40,355 bases of DNA from Bacteriovoracaceae bacterium UBA6144 (GTDB lineage: Bacteria; Bdellovibrionota; Bacteriovoracia; Bacteriovoracales; Bacteriovoracaceae), in contig DIVA01000028.1 of the NCBI GenBank assembly GCA_002435705.1, forward strand, positions 1-40,355, given 5' to 3'. Both the position numbers and the translations under genes were made by a program. Every line of letters starts with the position of its first letter. Within the stretch, counting starts at the first letter, position 1. Under the pieces are notes generated by a model, which did no database searches, was not told where the DNA came from, and saw only the letters and a list, made by a program, of their open reading frames with translations. Shown here piece after piece: positions 22,651-31,591 of this stretch.

Positions 22651-25338
22651 TTGTCACAAAAAAGAATTGATTCCTTTAAGACTCGTAAAACGCTAAACGT
22701 TGCCGGTAAATCCTACGATTATTTTTCGCTCAAAGCTGCTCAGGCAGCAGGTGTGGGTGACGTTGAAAACCTGCCGTACTCACTAAAAGTTCTCATGGAA
22801 AATCTTCTACGTAATGAAGATAACTTCACGGTCTTCGCTGACGACGTCCGTGCCATGGGGGAGTGGACCAAGAATAAAAAATCCACGCGCGAGATTAACT
22901 ACTATCCAGCGCGGGTGCTTATGCAAGATTTCACCGGAGTGCCTGCAGTGGTGGACCTCGCAGCCATGCGTGATGCCATGAAGCTCGTGGGTGGTGACCC
23001 GCAAAAGATTAATCCATTGGTGCCAGTAGATCTGGTGATCGATCACTCTTTGATTGTCGATCACTACGCCACTAAAGAATCTTTTGAGCAAAATAAAGCT
23101 CTCGAGTACGAGCGTAATGGCGAGAGATATAAGTTTTTGAAATGGGGCCAGAAGGCGTTTAAAAATTTCCGCGTGGTGCCTCCAGGCACGGGGATCTGTC
23201 ACCAAGTGAACCTTGAATACATCGCTCAGACGGTCTGGACCAAAGAGGAAGACGGAAGAGAGATCGCTTACTGTGACACCTGTGTAGGCACTGACTCCCA
23301 CACCACCATGATCAATGGTCTCTCGGTTCTTGGTTGGGGTGTGGGCGGCATTGAAGCGGAAGCGGCGATGCTCGGACAAGCAGTCACCATGTTGATCCCT
23401 GAAGTCGTGGGTTTTAAGCTCACCGGCAAGGCGCGTGAAGGTGTAACAGCGACAGACGTGGTTCTCACGGTCACGCAAATGCTGCGTAAGAAAGGCGTGG
23501 TGGATAAGTTTGTAGAATTCTACGGACCAGGGTTGAAGGATCTCTCGCTAGCGGATCGCGCGACGATTGCCAACATGGCCCCTGAGTATGGAGCGACATG
23601 TGGCTTTTTCCCAGTGGATGAAAAAACAATTGAGTTCTTGCGCTTCACTGGTCGTGATGAAGCCCGTGTGCAACTCGTGGAAGCCTACGCCAAAGAGCAA
23701 GGCTTTTGGAGAAATGACTCCAAAGATCCGGTCTTCACGGATACGCTTGAGCTCGATCTCTCAACTGTTGTTCCTAGTCTTGCAGGCCCCAAGCGTCCGC
23801 AAGACCGCGTGTCTCTGACAGATCTCGCCGATGGCTTTAACACCGCCCTTGTGGGTGATTTTAAAGTCGCCGCCGATGACGCCAATAAAAAGCAGGCCGT
23901 CGATGGTGAAAATTTCACCATCACTCACGGTGATGTGATGATTGCAGCGATCACTTCGTGTACGAACACTTCAAACCCTTCAGTCATGATTGGCGCGGGG
24001 CTTGTGGCAAAGAAAGCCAACGCTCTAGGGCTTAAGGTGAAGCCATGGGTGAAGACATCTTTGGCCCCAGGCTCTCAAGTGGTTACCGATTATCTCGAAG
24101 CTTCAGGCCTGCAGCACGAGCTTGATCAAGTAGGATTCTCTTTGGTGGGTTATGGTTGCACGAGCTGCATCGGCAACTCCGGTCCACTTAAGCCGCAGTT
24201 CTCTAAAGCGATCAAAGACGGCAACCTCGTGGCTTCCAGTGTAATTTCTGGTAATAGAAACTTCGAAGGCCGCGTGTCTCCTGATACCAAAGCTAACTAT
24301 CTCGCGTCTCCGCCACTGGTGGTTGCCTACGCTATCGCCGGAAACACTAAACTCAACCTCACAAAAGATCCTATCGGCAAAGGCAAGAACGGTCAGGATG
24401 TATACTTGAAAGACATCTGGCCCACAAGCTCTGAAGTCGCAGAAACCATGCTGAAGGCAATCACTCCGGCTATGTTCAAATCGCGCTACTCGGATGTGTT
24501 CAAAGGTGATGAGCACTGGCAAAAGATCAATGCTCCTACCGGCGAAACATTCGCGTGGGATAAGGAATCTACCTACATCAATAATCCTCCTTATTTTGTG
24601 GGAATGAAAAAAGACCCTGCAGCGATCACCGATATCACCAACGCTCGAGTCCTTGCACTCTTGGGTGACTCGATTACCACCGACCACATCTCTCCAGCTG
24701 GATCCTTTAAGCCTGATACTCCTGCAGGGAAATACTTGGTTGAAAGAGGAGTTAAGCCGGCTGACTTTAATCAATACGGTGCTCGCCGCGGTCACGATGA
24801 AGTCATGACTCGTGGGACCTTTGCCAACATTCGTCTCAAAAACGAAATGGTGAAATCCGGTAAAGAAGGCGGAGTCACAACACTGGTCACCACAGGCGAA
24901 GAGACGACGATTTATGAAGCCGCACAAACCTATAAACAAACCGGAACCCCTTTGGTGGTGTTTGCAGGTAAAGAGTACGGCACAGGTTCAAGCCGCGACT
25001 GGGCGGCCAAGGGCACGCGTCTTTTAGGTATCAAAGCGGTCATCTCAGAGAGCTTTGAACGTATTCACCGCTCGAACTTGATTGGGATGGGAGTGATTCC
25101 TTTGGTGTTCACTGAGGGGCAAAACAGAAAATCTTTGGGCCTTGATGGCTCTGAGACGGTGAGCCTCACAGGGATCAGTGGGATGGGCCCAAAAGCTCTG
25201 ATCACGGCAGAGATTAAAAAGTCTAATGGTGAAGTCATTAAAACGAAGTTTCAGTCGCGCATTGATACTTTGAATGAGCTTGAGTACTACAAGAATTCTG
25301 GCATCCTTCACTACGTGCTCAGAAAGCTCAATGGTTAA
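22651..25338 (+). CDS. acnA: Aconitate hydratase A
   Basis: 895 residues from a TTG at 22651, close to the 891 of the E. coli enzyme, with an aconitase-like N-terminus (SQKRIDSFKTRKTLNVAGKSYDYF). It interconverts citrate and isocitrate using a [4Fe-4S] cluster. Cluster ligands are Cys in ITSCTNTSNP and the two Cys in GYGCTSCIGNSG; other signatures are CDTCVGTDSHTTMINGLSVLGWGVGGIEAE, GDSITTDHISPAGS and KEYGTGSSRDWAAKG. The start is supported by GAGG. It lies 3.2 kb after the sucAB-lpd operon but on its own transcript. A terminator-like hairpin lies shortly after the stop. Confidence 0.96.
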   Translation: MSQKRIDSFKTRKTLNVAGKSYDYFSLKAAQAAGVGDVENLPYSLKVLMENLLRNEDNFTVFADDVRAMGEWTKNKKSTREINYYPARVLMQDFTGVPAVVDLAAMRDAMKLVGGDPQKINPLVPVDLVIDHSLIVDHYATKESFEQNKALEYERNGERYKFLKWGQKAFKNFRVVPPGTGICHQVNLEYIAQTVWTKEEDGREIAYCDTCVGTDSHTTMINGLSVLGWGVGGIEAEAAMLGQAVTMLIPEVVGFKLTGKAREGVTATDVVLTVTQMLRKKGVVDKFVEFYGPGLKDLSLADRATIANMAPEYGATCGFFPVDEKTIEFLRFTGRDEARVQLVEAYAKEQGFWRNDSKDPVFTDTLELDLSTVVPSLAGPKRPQDRVSLTDLADGFNTALVGDFKVAADDANKKQAVDGENFTITHGDVMIAAITSCTNTSNPSVMIGAGLVAKKANALGLKVKPWVKTSLAPGSQVVTDYLEASGLQHELDQVGFSLVGYGCTSCIGNSGPLKPQFSKAIKDGNLVASSVISGNRNFEGRVSPDTKANYLASPPLVVAYAIAGNTKLNLTKDPIGKGKNGQDVYLKDIWPTSSEVAETMLKAITPAMFKSRYSDVFKGDEHWQKINAPTGETFAWDKESTYINNPPYFVGMKKDPAAITDITNARVLALLGDSITTDHISPAGSFKPDTPAGKYLVERGVKPADFNQYGARRGHDEVMTRGTFANIRLKNEMVKSGKEGGVTTLVTTGEETTIYEAAQTYKQTGTPLVVFAGKEYGTGSSRDWAAKGTRLLGIKAVISESFERIHRSNLIGMGVIPLVFTEGQNRKSLGLDGSETVSLTGISGMGPKALITAEIKKSNGEVIKTKFQSRIDTLNELEYYKNSGILHYVLRKLNG

Positions 25339-26134
25339 ACTTCTTCATTTCATCTTTCTTTTTAACTGGGGGACCCGCATGGGTCCCCTTTCTCATTCTA
25401 AGCAAACCATCAATTATAAAACCATTGAGGGAGAAGTGCTGAGCGCTGATATCCACCGGCCTAATGATGATAAAATTTATCCCGGTGTGATTCTCGTGCA
25501 TGGGGGCTCTTGGGGTGGACGTTCGCGCGAAGACATGTCTGGCATCGCTGAATTTTTAGCGAGCCATGGCTTCGTGGTCATGAATATCTCTTATCGTTTT
25601 GCTCCCAAGCACCGCTATCCGGCACAGATTGAAGATGCTCATGCAGCGATAGAGTGGTTTAAAAAGAATGCTGAAAAATTGAGGCTTGATCCCACCCGCT
25701 TGGGCGGCTGGGGCTATTCGGCTGGTGGCCACATCATCACCCAATGGGCCTTTTTAGAGAGTAAAAAACAACAGGCGCCCGCGCTTAAAGCGATTGTGTC
25801 CGGTGGGGCTCCCTATGATCTCTCGTGGTACCCATTCTCTCCCATCATCACGCATCTCTTGGATGGGTTTCGTGATCAGCGTATTCAAGAGTATAAAGTG
25901 GCTTCTCCCATCAACCATGTGTCTTCTCATGCCCCGGCGATGCTCATGATTCACGCCGAGCAGGACCGCTTGGTTGAAGCTGTTCAGTCGAGTAATCTGC
26001 AAAATAAACTGCGAGATGTGGGAGTGGATGCACGACTCAGTCTCGTGAGTTACTGGGGGCATGCCTGGACTTTTCTCATGGCCGACGAGGCGGTGATGGA
26101 TGGACTTAAATTTCTCAAAGAAAAACTTCACTAG
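25331..26134 (+). CDS. Alpha/beta hydrolase (BD-FAE/esterase-lipase type)
   Basis: 267 residues from the ATG at 25331, which overlaps the acnA stop by eight bases; an ATG at 25379 is an alternative. Oxyanion motif HGGS at 57-60, nucleophile Ser130 in GGWGYSAGG, acid Asp212 in HAEQDRL and His244 in YWGHAW make a full triad of the HSL/BD-FAE kind. The first 17 residues are hydrophobic (MVKLLHFIFLFNW) and may act as a weak export signal. A strong GC-rich hairpin sits within its first codons. Substrate unknown. Its last four bases overlap the convergent gene. Confidence 0.8.
   Translation: MVKLLHFIFLFNWGTRMGPLSHSKQTINYKTIEGEVLSADIHRPNDDKIYPGVILVHGGSWGGRSREDMSGIAEFLASHGFVVMNISYRFAPKHRYPAQIEDAHAAIEWFKKNAEKLRLDPTRLGGWGYSAGGHIITQWAFLESKKQQAPALKAIVSGGAPYDLSWYPFSPIITHLLDGFRDQRIQEYKVASPINHVSSHAPAMLMIHAEQDRLVEAVQSSNLQNKLRDVGVDARLSLVSYWGHAWTFLMADEAVMDGLKFLKEKLH
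25368..25392 (+). terminator. Probable acnA terminator inside the start of the hydrolase gene
   Basis: Perfect eight-bp stem GGGGACCC (25369-25376) and GGGTCCCC (25381-25388) with a GCAT loop, followed by TTTCTCATT. The T tract is short. It lies 30 bases after the acnA stop, overlapping the first codons of the hydrolase gene, and would also hide the alternative ATG at 25379. Confidence 0.5.
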
Positions 26135-26808
26135 CGGGGCAGAAAGATTTTTCCGTTTTTCTTGAAGTGGCGCTCAATATCTTTAAGAGCTTGCTTGAGA
26201 TTCTTTTGATCTTTAGCCTTAAGAGGAGAAAGTAAAATGAAGTCATTCAATTTCAATCCATAAGTTCCCCCGGTCACATAGTCCCCCCGAAAGGCTGAGC
26301 CGGCGCGCTCATAAGCGGTGCGTCCTTTAGAGAAAAGTGTTCCCATACTTTCATGGTTACTCATGTAAGCCGTTAGCCAGTAGGCCCGGTAGTGGTTTCC
26401 ACAATCATCGACATACAGATCACTGGTCACGACGAGTTTCGCTGACGCCGCTCGCTGGCAAAAGCGGCGAGTGGGATTGGGAATGGTGCAAGCAGGGGAT
26501 GTGGCAGGAAGTTTTGTGTAATCATACTCCGCCACTAGAGCTGCATGATATTCCTTGGTTGATTGATAAGGGTGCGAGGGCCATAGGTTATCACTTTGGC
26601 AGCGCAAGTGAGTGTTTTGCTCATCAATATTTCTCATGGCCGGATCAATGACAAAGTCACGATTGATTCGCCAAGGTTTTAAATACTTCACTTCTCCAAA
26701 ATGTTCCTGTCTTGGGATCACTTGGTCGCGCAAGTATTCCTCCCAGGATTCGATCTGATAGTAGGCATGGGCCAGGCAAGGGAGCATGAGTAGAATGATG
26801 AACTTCAT
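26131..26808 (-). CDS. Secreted protein of unknown function with conserved-looking cysteines
   Basis: 225 residues from the ATG at 26808 (an upstream TTG is less likely). Signal peptide MKFIILLMLPCLAHA, then a protein rich in aromatic residues: YYQIESWEEYLRDQVIPRQEHFG, SDNLWPSHPYQSTKEYHAAL, and Cys residues in LRCQSD, PACTIPN, FCQRA and VDDCGNHY that could form two disulfides. The last third is basic (KDIERHFKKNGKIFLPR). No family recognised. Its 3' end overlaps the hydrolase gene by four bases. Confidence 0.72.
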   Translation of the reverse strand: MKFIILLMLPCLAHAYYQIESWEEYLRDQVIPRQEHFGEVKYLKPWRINRDFVIDPAMRNIDEQNTHLRCQSDNLWPSHPYQSTKEYHAALVAEYDYTKLPATSPACTIPNPTRRFCQRAASAKLVVTSDLYVDDCGNHYRAYWLTAYMSNHESMGTLFSKGRTAYERAGSAFRGDYVTGGTYGLKLNDFILLSPLKAKDQKNLKQALKDIERHFKKNGKIFLPR

Positions 26809-26853
26809 ATTGGTCAAGCTTAACTCTTAATCGGTCTGAGAGGTTGAAGCCTG

Positions 26854-26894
26854 AAAAAATTACCACACCTCTGCGTTTTGCTCTCTTGTGGTAA
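26854..26894 (-). terminator. Terminator-like hairpin in a divergent promoter region
   Basis: Inverted repeat TTACCACA (26860-26867) and TGTGGTAA (26887-26894), eight bp, with a 19-base loop. Read on the minus strand it is followed at once by six T (26859-26854). It lies between two divergent genes, upstream of the gene starting at 26808, where it could be an attenuator, or a two-half-site operator. Confidence 0.4.
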
Positions 26895-26903
26895 AATAAT
26901 CAA

Positions 26904-27542
26904 ATGAAAAAGTGGCTTTATCTTGTGCCTATCCTTCTCACTCTACTCTACTTTTTGATGGGTCAAAATCAACAGGCCCCTCTTGAGAGTCTTGAAGCAG
27001 CCAGCCCGCTGACTTTAACCAGCTCACAAGAATTAGTAAAAACTCAAATCCCAGTCTTGACGCCTGTTCCTCGTGTTCCCAGTTCTCGCTCACCACAAAC
27101 TCTCAGAGAGCGCATGGATCCCCTGACTCCCTTGGTGGTGGGCAGAAGAAGTTATAAGCTGCATGAGAGTTTAGTCGCCATGGAAGCTCAGAAGGCGATT
27201 GAGCAGGGAATAAAAATTCAACAAACACTGGGGGCCTGGGCGCTGGTGGATCTATCTGATGCTCCCCCTGAGAGCTATCCAGTCCTCAGGCGTTCTGGGA
27301 GTGGAGAGTTGGGTGTGTTTAGAGGAGTGCTTAAGACCATGAGTTTAGACATTCTCTCTGAGAATGGGGCCTGGAGTCAGTGCCCAGGATCGCTTTTGAG
27401 TTCAAATCCAGAGATAAAAATCTATCTTTTTGAAGCCAATTCTGAGCTCTCTCCAGAGGAGATGAGACAATGTTTAGATGAAACACGTCTTTTCAGCCGC
27501 TTAGAGTGGGAAATTTTAGACCAGCCACGCCTCTCTCGTTAA
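26904..27542 (+). CDS. Membrane-anchored or secreted protein of unknown function
   Basis: 212 residues. One N-terminal hydrophobic segment (WLYLVPILLTLLYFLMG) acts as signal anchor or signal peptide; no cleavage site is obvious. A Ser/Thr/Pro-rich stretch (25-70) leads into a small domain with SYKLHESLVAMEAQKAIEQG, WALVDLSDAPPESYPVLRRSGSGELGVFRG and a C-terminal helical part. Resemblance to propeptide-like or inhibitor domains is only an impression; it directly precedes a subtilase gene (44-base gap) and could be its partner or chaperone. A TAAAAT lies six bases before the ATG and there is no ribosome site. Confidence 0.65.
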   Translation: MKKWLYLVPILLTLLYFLMGQNQQAPLESLEAASPLTLTSSQELVKTQIPVLTPVPRVPSSRSPQTLRERMDPLTPLVVGRRSYKLHESLVAMEAQKAIEQGIKIQQTLGAWALVDLSDAPPESYPVLRRSGSGELGVFRGVLKTMSLDILSENGAWSQCPGSLLSSNPEIKIYLFEANSELSPEEMRQCLDETRLFSRLEWEILDQPRLSR

Positions 27543-27586
27543 ACTAGGTGAGGATAAAAACCGATAAGTTTAAGAGGATTTAACTC

Positions 27587-29542
27587 TTGAGCTACCTAGT
27601 TTTTATTCTACTTATTTTTGTCAGTTGCCAGCCCACGGTGACTCAAAAAACTCAGCCCAAAGTGAGCTCTTCCGCTATTGTTGTCACGGCACTTATGGAT
27701 CTTCCCCTTGATCACACCATTATGAGTGATGTGGATCCTACCTGGAGTGCCACACTTGAGAACGCTCCCTCATGGTTGGGTGTTGCGGTGGTTGGCAATG
27801 CCATTAAGCTTACGGGCACGCCTGTGCAGGCTTCAGGGTATTACACAAACATTAAACTCAAAGCACTCCATCAGGGGTCTCCTTTTGAAACAATTTTTAA
27901 TCTCGAAATAAGAGGCGATATTCTAAGACCCTTCCAGTGGCATCTGCGCAATGATGGAGAAAGTTTTTTTTCCAGAGATTCAGGGGTCGCGGGCGTTGAC
28001 ATGAAGGTGATTGAGGCCTGGCAACTTGGCGCTTTAGGAGTAGGTGTACGCATCGCCGTCTCTGATTCGAGTGCAGAGATCACTCATCCGGACCTAGTAG
28101 CGAATATGCTAAGTGGTGAGCATCGTAATTATATAACCGGCACACTCGCCAATAATTTCATCGGCACACCTAACCCCGGGACTGAGCGCCACGGGACAGC
28201 TGTGAGTGGGATCATCAGTGCCGTGGGATGGAATAATTTGGGAGGCACCGGAGTGGCACCCTCTTCTAAGATTGCTTCTTTTAATTTTGTGGATAGCACT
28301 TTTACCACAGAGATGATTCTTAATCAGGCTTCTGGCGCTTTTGATATTTTTAATTATTCCTATGGCACCAGTAACATCAGCGATTATGAGGATGACTTTG
28401 TTTACGTGGCCCATCTTCGAAACCAAGTGACGAGCGCAAAAGAGGGACGTGGCAGAGTATATATTAAGGCCGCCGGAAATGAGTATGATTATTATTGCCT
28501 GACCTCCTCCCTGTGTGCTCCTCAAAACGCGAATATCCCCTTAGATAATAATATTCCCTATATTATTCTGACCGCTGCTTCTGATGCATCAGGTATTGCG
28601 GCCAGCTACTCTAATGCCGGCTCAAACATCTGGATCACGGCACCGGGAGGAGAGGATGGAGATCGAAAGCCCGCGACTGTCACCACGGACTTGGTGGGTT
28701 GTGTGAAGGGAAGTTCTCGCTCAGGCCGCTTTGATTCATTTAATACGTTTGAAGCCTTTAGCAGTACCGACAATGTGTTTAAAATTTATAATCCTAATTG
28801 TGATTACTCTTCCATGATGAATGGAACCTCCTCCTCGGCTCCTAACACCACTGGAGTTGTCGCGCTTATGCTCTCTGAGTTTCCCAGTCTCACGTGGCGT
28901 GAGGTGAAACACATCCTGGCCCTGACGGCCGTTCGTATCCATGCTAATTCGATCGCGACCAATCACCCCTACGAGTCTTTGCGTCTGACCGGATATACCT
29001 ACGAGCAGGGATGGGTGCAGAATGCAGCTGGGCACTACTTTCATAATTGGTATGGTTTTGGTCAGGTGAACGCCAAGCGGGCGGTGGAGATGGCCCGCCA
29101 GATGAAGAACTCAGAAATTTCTCGTCTGCCGGCCAGCTGGAGTGAGACCAATTCCAGTTTTTCGCAAAAAGTCGCGGACCCCGCTCTTTCACTGGCGATC
29201 CCTGATGGCAGTGCCACGGGTGTTACCAGCCAAGTCAGTTTAAGTTTAGGCAGCATGAAAGTGGAATCAGTGCAGATTAATCTGCAGGTGACTCATGCTC
29301 AAAGCGGACAAGTAGGGGTGGAGCTCACTTCACCTGCTGGCACCAAGAGTATTCTTTTGAATATTAACAATGCTCTTTTAATGTCGAGTAATCCCGATAG
29401 TGACTTAGATGTGACACTTTTAAGTCACGCCTTTTATGGTGAGAATGCCACTGGAACGTGGACTCTAAGGCTTATCGATGGCAAGGCTGACGCTCTCTCT
29501 GGCACGCTTGATCAGTGGGCCATTAATATTCTTGGACACTAG
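27587..29542 (+). CDS. Subtilase-family (S8) serine protease lipoprotein with P-domain
   Basis: 651 residues. Starts at TTG 27587 with AGAGGA eight bases before. The signal peptide ends in a lipobox-like FVSC, acylated Cys14. Residues about 30-110 resemble a putative-Ig/cadherin-like domain (LENAPSWLGVAVVGNAIKLTGTP). The catalytic domain spans about 115-505: Asp160 in GVRIAVSDSS, His202 in ERHGTAVSG, oxyanion Asn298 in KAAGNE, Ser415 in MNGTSSSAPN. Residues about 535-650 form a proprotein-convertase P domain (LAIPDGSATGVTSQVSLSLG to GTWTLRLIDGKADALSGTLDQW). This kexin-like layout suggests a surface-anchored protease acting on proteins outside the cell. Confidence 0.88.
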   Translation: MSYLVFILLIFVSCQPTVTQKTQPKVSSSAIVVTALMDLPLDHTIMSDVDPTWSATLENAPSWLGVAVVGNAIKLTGTPVQASGYYTNIKLKALHQGSPFETIFNLEIRGDILRPFQWHLRNDGESFFSRDSGVAGVDMKVIEAWQLGALGVGVRIAVSDSSAEITHPDLVANMLSGEHRNYITGTLANNFIGTPNPGTERHGTAVSGIISAVGWNNLGGTGVAPSSKIASFNFVDSTFTTEMILNQASGAFDIFNYSYGTSNISDYEDDFVYVAHLRNQVTSAKEGRGRVYIKAAGNEYDYYCLTSSLCAPQNANIPLDNNIPYIILTAASDASGIAASYSNAGSNIWITAPGGEDGDRKPATVTTDLVGCVKGSSRSGRFDSFNTFEAFSSTDNVFKIYNPNCDYSSMMNGTSSSAPNTTGVVALMLSEFPSLTWREVKHILALTAVRIHANSIATNHPYESLRLTGYTYEQGWVQNAAGHYFHNWYGFGQVNAKRAVEMARQMKNSEISRLPASWSETNSSFSQKVADPALSLAIPDGSATGVTSQVSLSLGSMKVESVQINLQVTHAQSGQVGVELTSPAGTKSILLNINNALLMSSNPDSDLDVTLLSHAFYGENATGTWTLRLIDGKADALSGTLDQWAINILGH

Positions 29543-29552
29543 GGCTTTCTGC

Positions 29553-29582
29553 TTGCCCAAGCCTATGGGGCTTGTCTAGAAT
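29553..29582 (+). promoter_or_regulatory. Promoter of the SDR-dihydroorotase-EEP operon
   Basis: TTGCCC (29553-29558), 18-base spacer, TAGAAT (29577-29582). The ATG at 29589 comes six bases later without a ribosome site, so the mRNA is probably leaderless. Confidence 0.45.
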
Positions 29583-29588
29583 TTCTCA

Positions 29589-30335
29589 ATGACACTTCTC
29601 GGAAAAAAAATTCTCATCACCGGTGCATCCTCGGGGATCGGGGAAGCTCTTGCCCTGGCCCTGGCCCAAAAGGGTGCCAGCCTCTTTTTAGTCGCCCGCC
29701 GTGCTGATCGATTAAAAGAGTTGGCAGAAAAAACTTCAGCAGACATTTTGCCCATAGATATTAGCGAGGCAGGTTTTTTAAGTGCCCTCGAAAAAAAATG
29801 GGGTCTGCACTTTGATGTCTTGATCAATAATGCGGGTCTGGCCCTAGGACGGGGGCCCTATGCCACCAGTGAAATGAGCGATAGTGAGCGGATGCTTCAA
29901 GTAAATGTGGAAGCTGCCTTTCGCCTCACTCATGCGCTTTTGCCTAAAATGCTAGAGCTTGGTGGGGGAGATATTTTAAATCTCTGTAGCGTGGCCGGTC
30001 ATTGGACCTATCCCGGTGGAGCGATTTATTGTGCCACAAAACACGCTCTCTGGGCGTTCACAAAGGCGCTGAGAGAAGAGACTTGTGGCAAGAATTTACG
30101 AGTTATGCAGATCTCTCCTGGAATGGTTGAGAGTGAATTTTCAGAGGTGCGCTTTAAGGGTGATAAGGACAAGGCCCGTGAAGTTTATCAGGGCATGACT
30201 CCACTCGCACCAAGTGACATCGCTCGCATGATTGTTTTTATGCTCGAGCAGCCGCGACACGTTTGTATCGATGAGCTGATCACGATGCCCACGGACCAGG
30301 GGAGTCCAACCACTGTCTCAAGGAGAACGACTTGA
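29589..30335 (+). CDS. Short-chain dehydrogenase, YdfG-like
   Basis: 248 residues. TGASSGIG at 11-18, NNAG at 80-83, catalytic Ser134-Tyr147-Lys151. Several stretches follow the NADP-dependent 3-hydroxy acid/malonic semialdehyde reductase YdfG: NNAGLALGRGPY, GHWTYPGGAIYCATKHA, PGMVESEFSEVRFKGD and the late ITMPTDQ. It reduces or oxidises small hydroxy acids such as serine, threonine or 3-hydroxypropionate in that family. The next gene starts within its stop codon (TTGA overlap), so the two are translationally coupled. Confidence 0.85.
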   Translation: MTLLGKKILITGASSGIGEALALALAQKGASLFLVARRADRLKELAEKTSADILPIDISEAGFLSALEKKWGLHFDVLINNAGLALGRGPYATSEMSDSERMLQVNVEAAFRLTHALLPKMLELGGGDILNLCSVAGHWTYPGGAIYCATKHALWAFTKALREETCGKNLRVMQISPGMVESEFSEVRFKGDKDKAREVYQGMTPLAPSDIARMIVFMLEQPRHVCIDELITMPTDQGSPTTVSRRTT

Positions 30336-31591
30336 AGGTTTTATCTGCCGTCTTTGCGACCAGTCAGCACATGGGTCGTGTGCAAGTTAAAATTGAAAAC
30401 GGACTCATCTCAGCGGTGGGAGATTTAGGTTTTTCTCGAGATCAGATTGATTTTTACTTTGAAGATGACTGCTTGGCCTTTTGTGGCATGGGAGACATCC
30501 ACATTCATGCGCGTGAAGACGTGTCTCAAAAAAATATTTATAAGGAAGATTTTCATTCGGCCAGTCTGGCGGCGATCAATGGCGGCGTTACCTTTACCGC
30601 CGACATGCCCAACAATCCTATTGCGCCCATTGATGATGAGAGCTACCTAGGGAAGCTCGCCCTGATAAATCGCTCGAAGATTCCGCTTTTTATCTACGCC
30701 GGTATTGGTCCTGGCACCAGTCCCTTGAGTTTTAAGGTTCCCTACAAAGCCTACATGGGTCCATCCGTGGGGGAGCTCTTTTTTAAAGACGATCTAGAAT
30801 TAGAACAGGCCATCGAGCGCTATCGCGGGCAGTGGGTGAGTTTTCATTGCGAAGACCCGGTGGAGCTTGCCAAACATAGCCATGCTCCTACTCACGCCGA
30901 GCGTAGACCCCAGAGCTGTGAGATTCTTGCGACTCACACGGCCCTGCGCCTGATTGAAACCTATGGTCTGAATGGAAAGCTTTGCCACTACAGTGCCGGT
31001 GAAGGCTTAGCTTTGATTCGTGCGGCGAAAGAGCGGGGAGTTAGTGTAACCTGTGAGGTTACGCCCCAGCATCTCTACTTCTCCCTTGATCAACTCGAGA
31101 ATCCTACTTTATATCAGATGAATCCACCTATCCGTGAGAGAAGTGACTGCGAGCAGCTCCTCGAGGGACTCAGAAGCGGAGTGATTGATTATTTAGCCAC
31201 TGATCATGCGCCTCATACGATGGAAGAAAAAATGAAGGGCACTTCAGGGCTCACAGGCCTTGATACCTACGCTCCTCTAGTGGCTTGGCTTTTGAAAGAG
31301 AAAGGCTTTGATCCTAAGCTTGTGGCGCGTTTTGTGGCCGAAAGTCCCGGTCGATTTGTGAATCAATTTCTAGATTCTATCTCTCATCATAATCATCTGT
31401 ACCAAAAACTGGGCAGGGGAGTTGGATTTTTAGAAACTGGCTATGCCGCAAATTTTTGTGTGCTGGAATTTACACCTCATAAAATTGAAAAGAAGAATTT
31501 AAAAACAAAAGTAGGCCACTCCCCTTTTGAGGGTCATACTTTACCGGGGAAGGCAAAAGCCGTGTTCAGTTTGGGAGAGAGACTTTTATGA
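30332..31591 (+). CDS. pyrC: Dihydroorotase-like cyclic amidohydrolase
   Basis: 419 residues, amidohydrolase superfamily. Start at TTG 30332 with AAGGAG six bases upstream. Zinc ligands His57 and His59 and substrate Arg61 in GDIHIHAR; ADMPNNP is the usual substrate-Asn segment; FHCED, CHYSAGEG and DHAPHT carry the other ligands; Lys in YKAYMGPS is the likely carboxylated Lys. This fits a dihydroorotase, third step of pyrimidine synthesis, though no other pyr gene is in the window and a hydantoinase-like or allantoinase-like activity is not excluded. It overlaps both neighbours by four bases. Confidence 0.8.
   Translation: MKVLSAVFATSQHMGRVQVKIENGLISAVGDLGFSRDQIDFYFEDDCLAFCGMGDIHIHAREDVSQKNIYKEDFHSASLAAINGGVTFTADMPNNPIAPIDDESYLGKLALINRSKIPLFIYAGIGPGTSPLSFKVPYKAYMGPSVGELFFKDDLELEQAIERYRGQWVSFHCEDPVELAKHSHAPTHAERRPQSCEILATHTALRLIETYGLNGKLCHYSAGEGLALIRAAKERGVSVTCEVTPQHLYFSLDQLENPTLYQMNPPIRERSDCEQLLEGLRSGVIDYLATDHAPHTMEEKMKGTSGLTGLDTYAPLVAWLLKEKGFDPKLVARFVAESPGRFVNQFLDSISHHNHLYQKLGRGVGFLETGYAANFCVLEFTPHKIEKKNLKTKVGHSPFEGHTLPGKAKAVFSLGERLL

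Noticed and set aside
24103..24939. 278-codon minus-strand reading frame inside acnA
   Set aside because: It lies wholly within a clearly conserved aconitase gene, has no family resemblance and no ribosome site.
29543..29574. CAAGCC/GGCTTG inverted repeat after the subtilase gene as a terminator
   Set aside because: Short stem with no T tract; it overlaps the better-supported promoter of the next operon.
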